Source: JBCBSP01 sp964550935
Lineage (GTDB): Bacteria > Pseudomonadota > Alphaproteobacteria > Caulobacterales > Maricaulaceae
Direction of reading: 5' to 3'
Assembly: GCA_964550935.1 (NCBI GenBank)
Contig: CAZKBB010000039.1
Span: 1-25,496 of the forward strand
DNA: 25,496 bases
The translations under genes were made by a program, and so were the position numbers. Positions 24,451-25,496 of this stretch are shown piece by piece. The notes under the pieces were generated by a model that saw only the letters and a program-made list of their open reading frames with translations, was not told the origin of the DNA and did not search any database. Positions within the stretch are counted from its first letter, which is position 1, and every line of letters starts with the position of its first letter.

Positions 24451-24956
24451 GCGCGCGAGGCTTGTGCCGGAGCTTCGGCCGACAGGTCGAGGTCGGGCTC
24501 GCCGACCGTCTCGTAGCGGCGATCGGCCTCTTGAGCGAACGCGTTGACCAGATAGCGCACCGCACGCTGGCGATTGCTGTCGAGCAGCATCTGAAGGATG
24601 CGGTTGGAGAACTTGTAGCGGATGTAGAAGTCCACGAGCGTCGAGCCGTCCGAAAGCGCATGGAAGCGCCAGCGATTGCCCAGCACGTCGAACGGCCCGT
24701 CCACGAAGTCCACGTCGATCCGCCGGTTCGCCGGGTCGAGGGCCACGTCGGTCACGAAGCGCTCGCGCACGACACGGAACCGAATACGCGCCTCGGCGCG
24801 AAGTCGCTCCACCGCCTCGTCCTGGCGCTCATTGTAGACGCGCATCGCCGTGATGGGCCCGATGAAGTCGGGATAGCGGCGCACATCGCCCACCAGCTCG
24901 AATAGATCCTCCGGCCGGTGACGCAGGCGCAGGCGTTCTCGGTGTTCCGCGGTCAC
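24447..24956 (-). CDS. COQ10/RatA-like START-domain protein (ubiquinone-binding)
   Basis: A 169-residue type II polyketide-cyclase/START-fold protein. The motif RPEDLFELVGDVRRYPDFIGPI near the N-terminus and VDFYIRYKFSNRILQMLL near the C-terminus are typical of the bacterial COQ10/RatA group. COQ10 homologues bind ubiquinone and aid its use in respiration; E. coli RatA was described as blocking ribosome association. Sequence alone cannot choose, but the alphaproteobacterial context beside lipA favours the COQ10-like role. The start is GTG at 24956, four bases after the lipA stop, so it is probably coupled to lipA. The last 20 residues are a variable Ala/Glu-rich tail. Confidence 0.85.
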   Translation of the reverse strand: MTAEHRERLRLRHRPEDLFELVGDVRRYPDFIGPITAMRVYNERQDEAVERLRAEARIRFRVVRERFVTDVALDPANRRIDVDFVDGPFDVLGNRWRFHALSDGSTLVDFYIRYKFSNRILQMLLDSNRQRAVRYLVNAFAQEADRRYETVGEPDLDLSAEAPAQASRA

Positions 24957-24960
24957 GGCG

Positions 24961-25496
24961 CTAGAGCCGCCCCTCGCTTTTCAGCGAGGACTCGCGCGCG
25001 GCGCGCAGTTTCACGAAGTCGTCGCCGGCGTGGTAGCTCGAGCGCGTCAGCGGCGAGGCCGACACCATCAAGAAGCCTTTGGCGCGCGCGATCGTCTCGT
25101 AACCCTTGAATTCGTCCGGCGTGACGTAGCGGTCGACGGCGGCGTGCTTGCGCGTGGGCTGCAGGTACTGGCCGATCGTGAGGAAGTCGACGCCGGCCGA
25201 GCGCATGTCGTCCATGACCTGCATCACTTCTTCGCGCGTCTCGCCGAGCCCGACCATGATGCCGGACTTGGTGAACTGGCTCGGATCGCGCTCCTTGACC
25301 CGCTCCAGAAGGCGCAGCGAGTGGTAATATCGCGCGCCGGGGCGGATGTTCAGGTAGAGCCTCGGCACAGTCTCCAGATTGTGGTTGAACACGTCAGGCT
25401 TGGCGTCGATCACGATTTCCGCCGCACCCGGCTTCCTCAGAAAGTCCGGGGTGAGGATCTCCACCGTGGTGTCCGGGCAGGCCGCGTTGATCGCCT
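24961..25496 (-). CDS. lipA: Lipoyl synthase, C-terminal part (5' end outside the window)
   Basis: The frame stays open from the stop at 24961 to the window edge. It encodes the C-terminal ~178 residues of a radical-SAM lipoyl synthase, which inserts two sulfurs into octanoyl-E2 proteins. Recognisable elements are CPDTTVEILTPDF, VFNHNLETVPRLY, KSGIMVGLGE, VDFLTIGQYLQP and the terminal RSSYHAGDDF, whose RSSY serine ligates the auxiliary cluster. The N-terminal cysteine motifs for both Fe-S clusters lie outside the window. The COQ10-like gene follows by four bases. Confidence 0.96.
   Translation of the reverse strand, partial: AINAACPDTTVEILTPDFLRKPGAAEIVIDAKPDVFNHNLETVPRLYLNIRPGARYYHSLRLLERVKERDPSQFTKSGIMVGLGETREEVMQVMDDMRSAGVDFLTIGQYLQPTRKHAAVDRYVTPDEFKGYETIARAKGFLMVSASPLTRSSYHAGDDFVKLRAARESSLKSEGRL

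Overview
The window is GC-rich chromosomal DNA from an alphaproteobacterium. The block dusB-ntrB-ntrC-ntrY-ntrX-trkA-trkH-dat-hfq-hflX-mazG, the fused ispDF gene and the cinA/COQ10-like/lipA neighbourhood are typical of that class. The style of the proteins suggests Hyphomonadales/Maricaulales (Maricaulis/Oceanicaulis-like), but that rank is an inference from memory and not demonstrated.

Layout. (1) 1-2326 is accessory DNA. It is a decayed prophage fragment read on the minus strand: a DUF6441-like tail fragment, a tail-terminator-like gene with a palindrome and an in-frame stop near its end, and the first codons of a tail-tube-like gene. A divergent NmrA-like oxidoreductase / HxlR regulator pair interrupts it. 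The fragment lies on the 3' side of a tRNA-Ser(TGA) gene at 2402-2491, where tRNA-targeting phages integrate. (2) 2605-9250 is a plus-strand run: putP, rlpA, a D,D-carboxypeptidase, then the overlapping genes tmk-holB-tatD-MBL hydrolase. (3) 9251-9392 is an AT-rich gap holding a 28-bp site that looks like a chromosomal dif (XerC/XerD) site. (4) mazG is plus strand. From 10242 to 22709 every gene is on the minus strand: hflX, hfq, dat, trkH, trkA, ntrX, ntrY, ntrC, ntrB, dusB. (5) 22803-24450 holds ispDF and pncC on plus; COQ10-like and lipA (5' partial) follow on minus.

How the genes work together. NtrB/NtrC and NtrY/NtrX are two linked two-component systems, classically for nitrogen and redox sensing, with the tRNA dihydrouridine synthase dusB as first gene of the unit. 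TrkA and TrkH form a potassium uptake system. hfq and hflX are translationally coupled. tmk-holB-tatD-MBL is a tightly overlapping housekeeping operon (dTMP kinase, clamp-loader subunit, two metal hydrolases).

The observations I rate highest are: the dif candidate, which sits about 1 kb from a switch in gene polarity and is flanked by mostly correctly oriented KOPS-like octamers; an NtrC whose receiver and DNA-binding ends look intact but whose AAA+ ATPase core has lost its Walker A lysine, Walker B acids and GAFTGA loop, in a locus where NtrX also lacks GAFTGA; and the prophage remnant with its palindrome insertion. I did not see a CRISPR array, a defence island or a clearly new multi-gene system.
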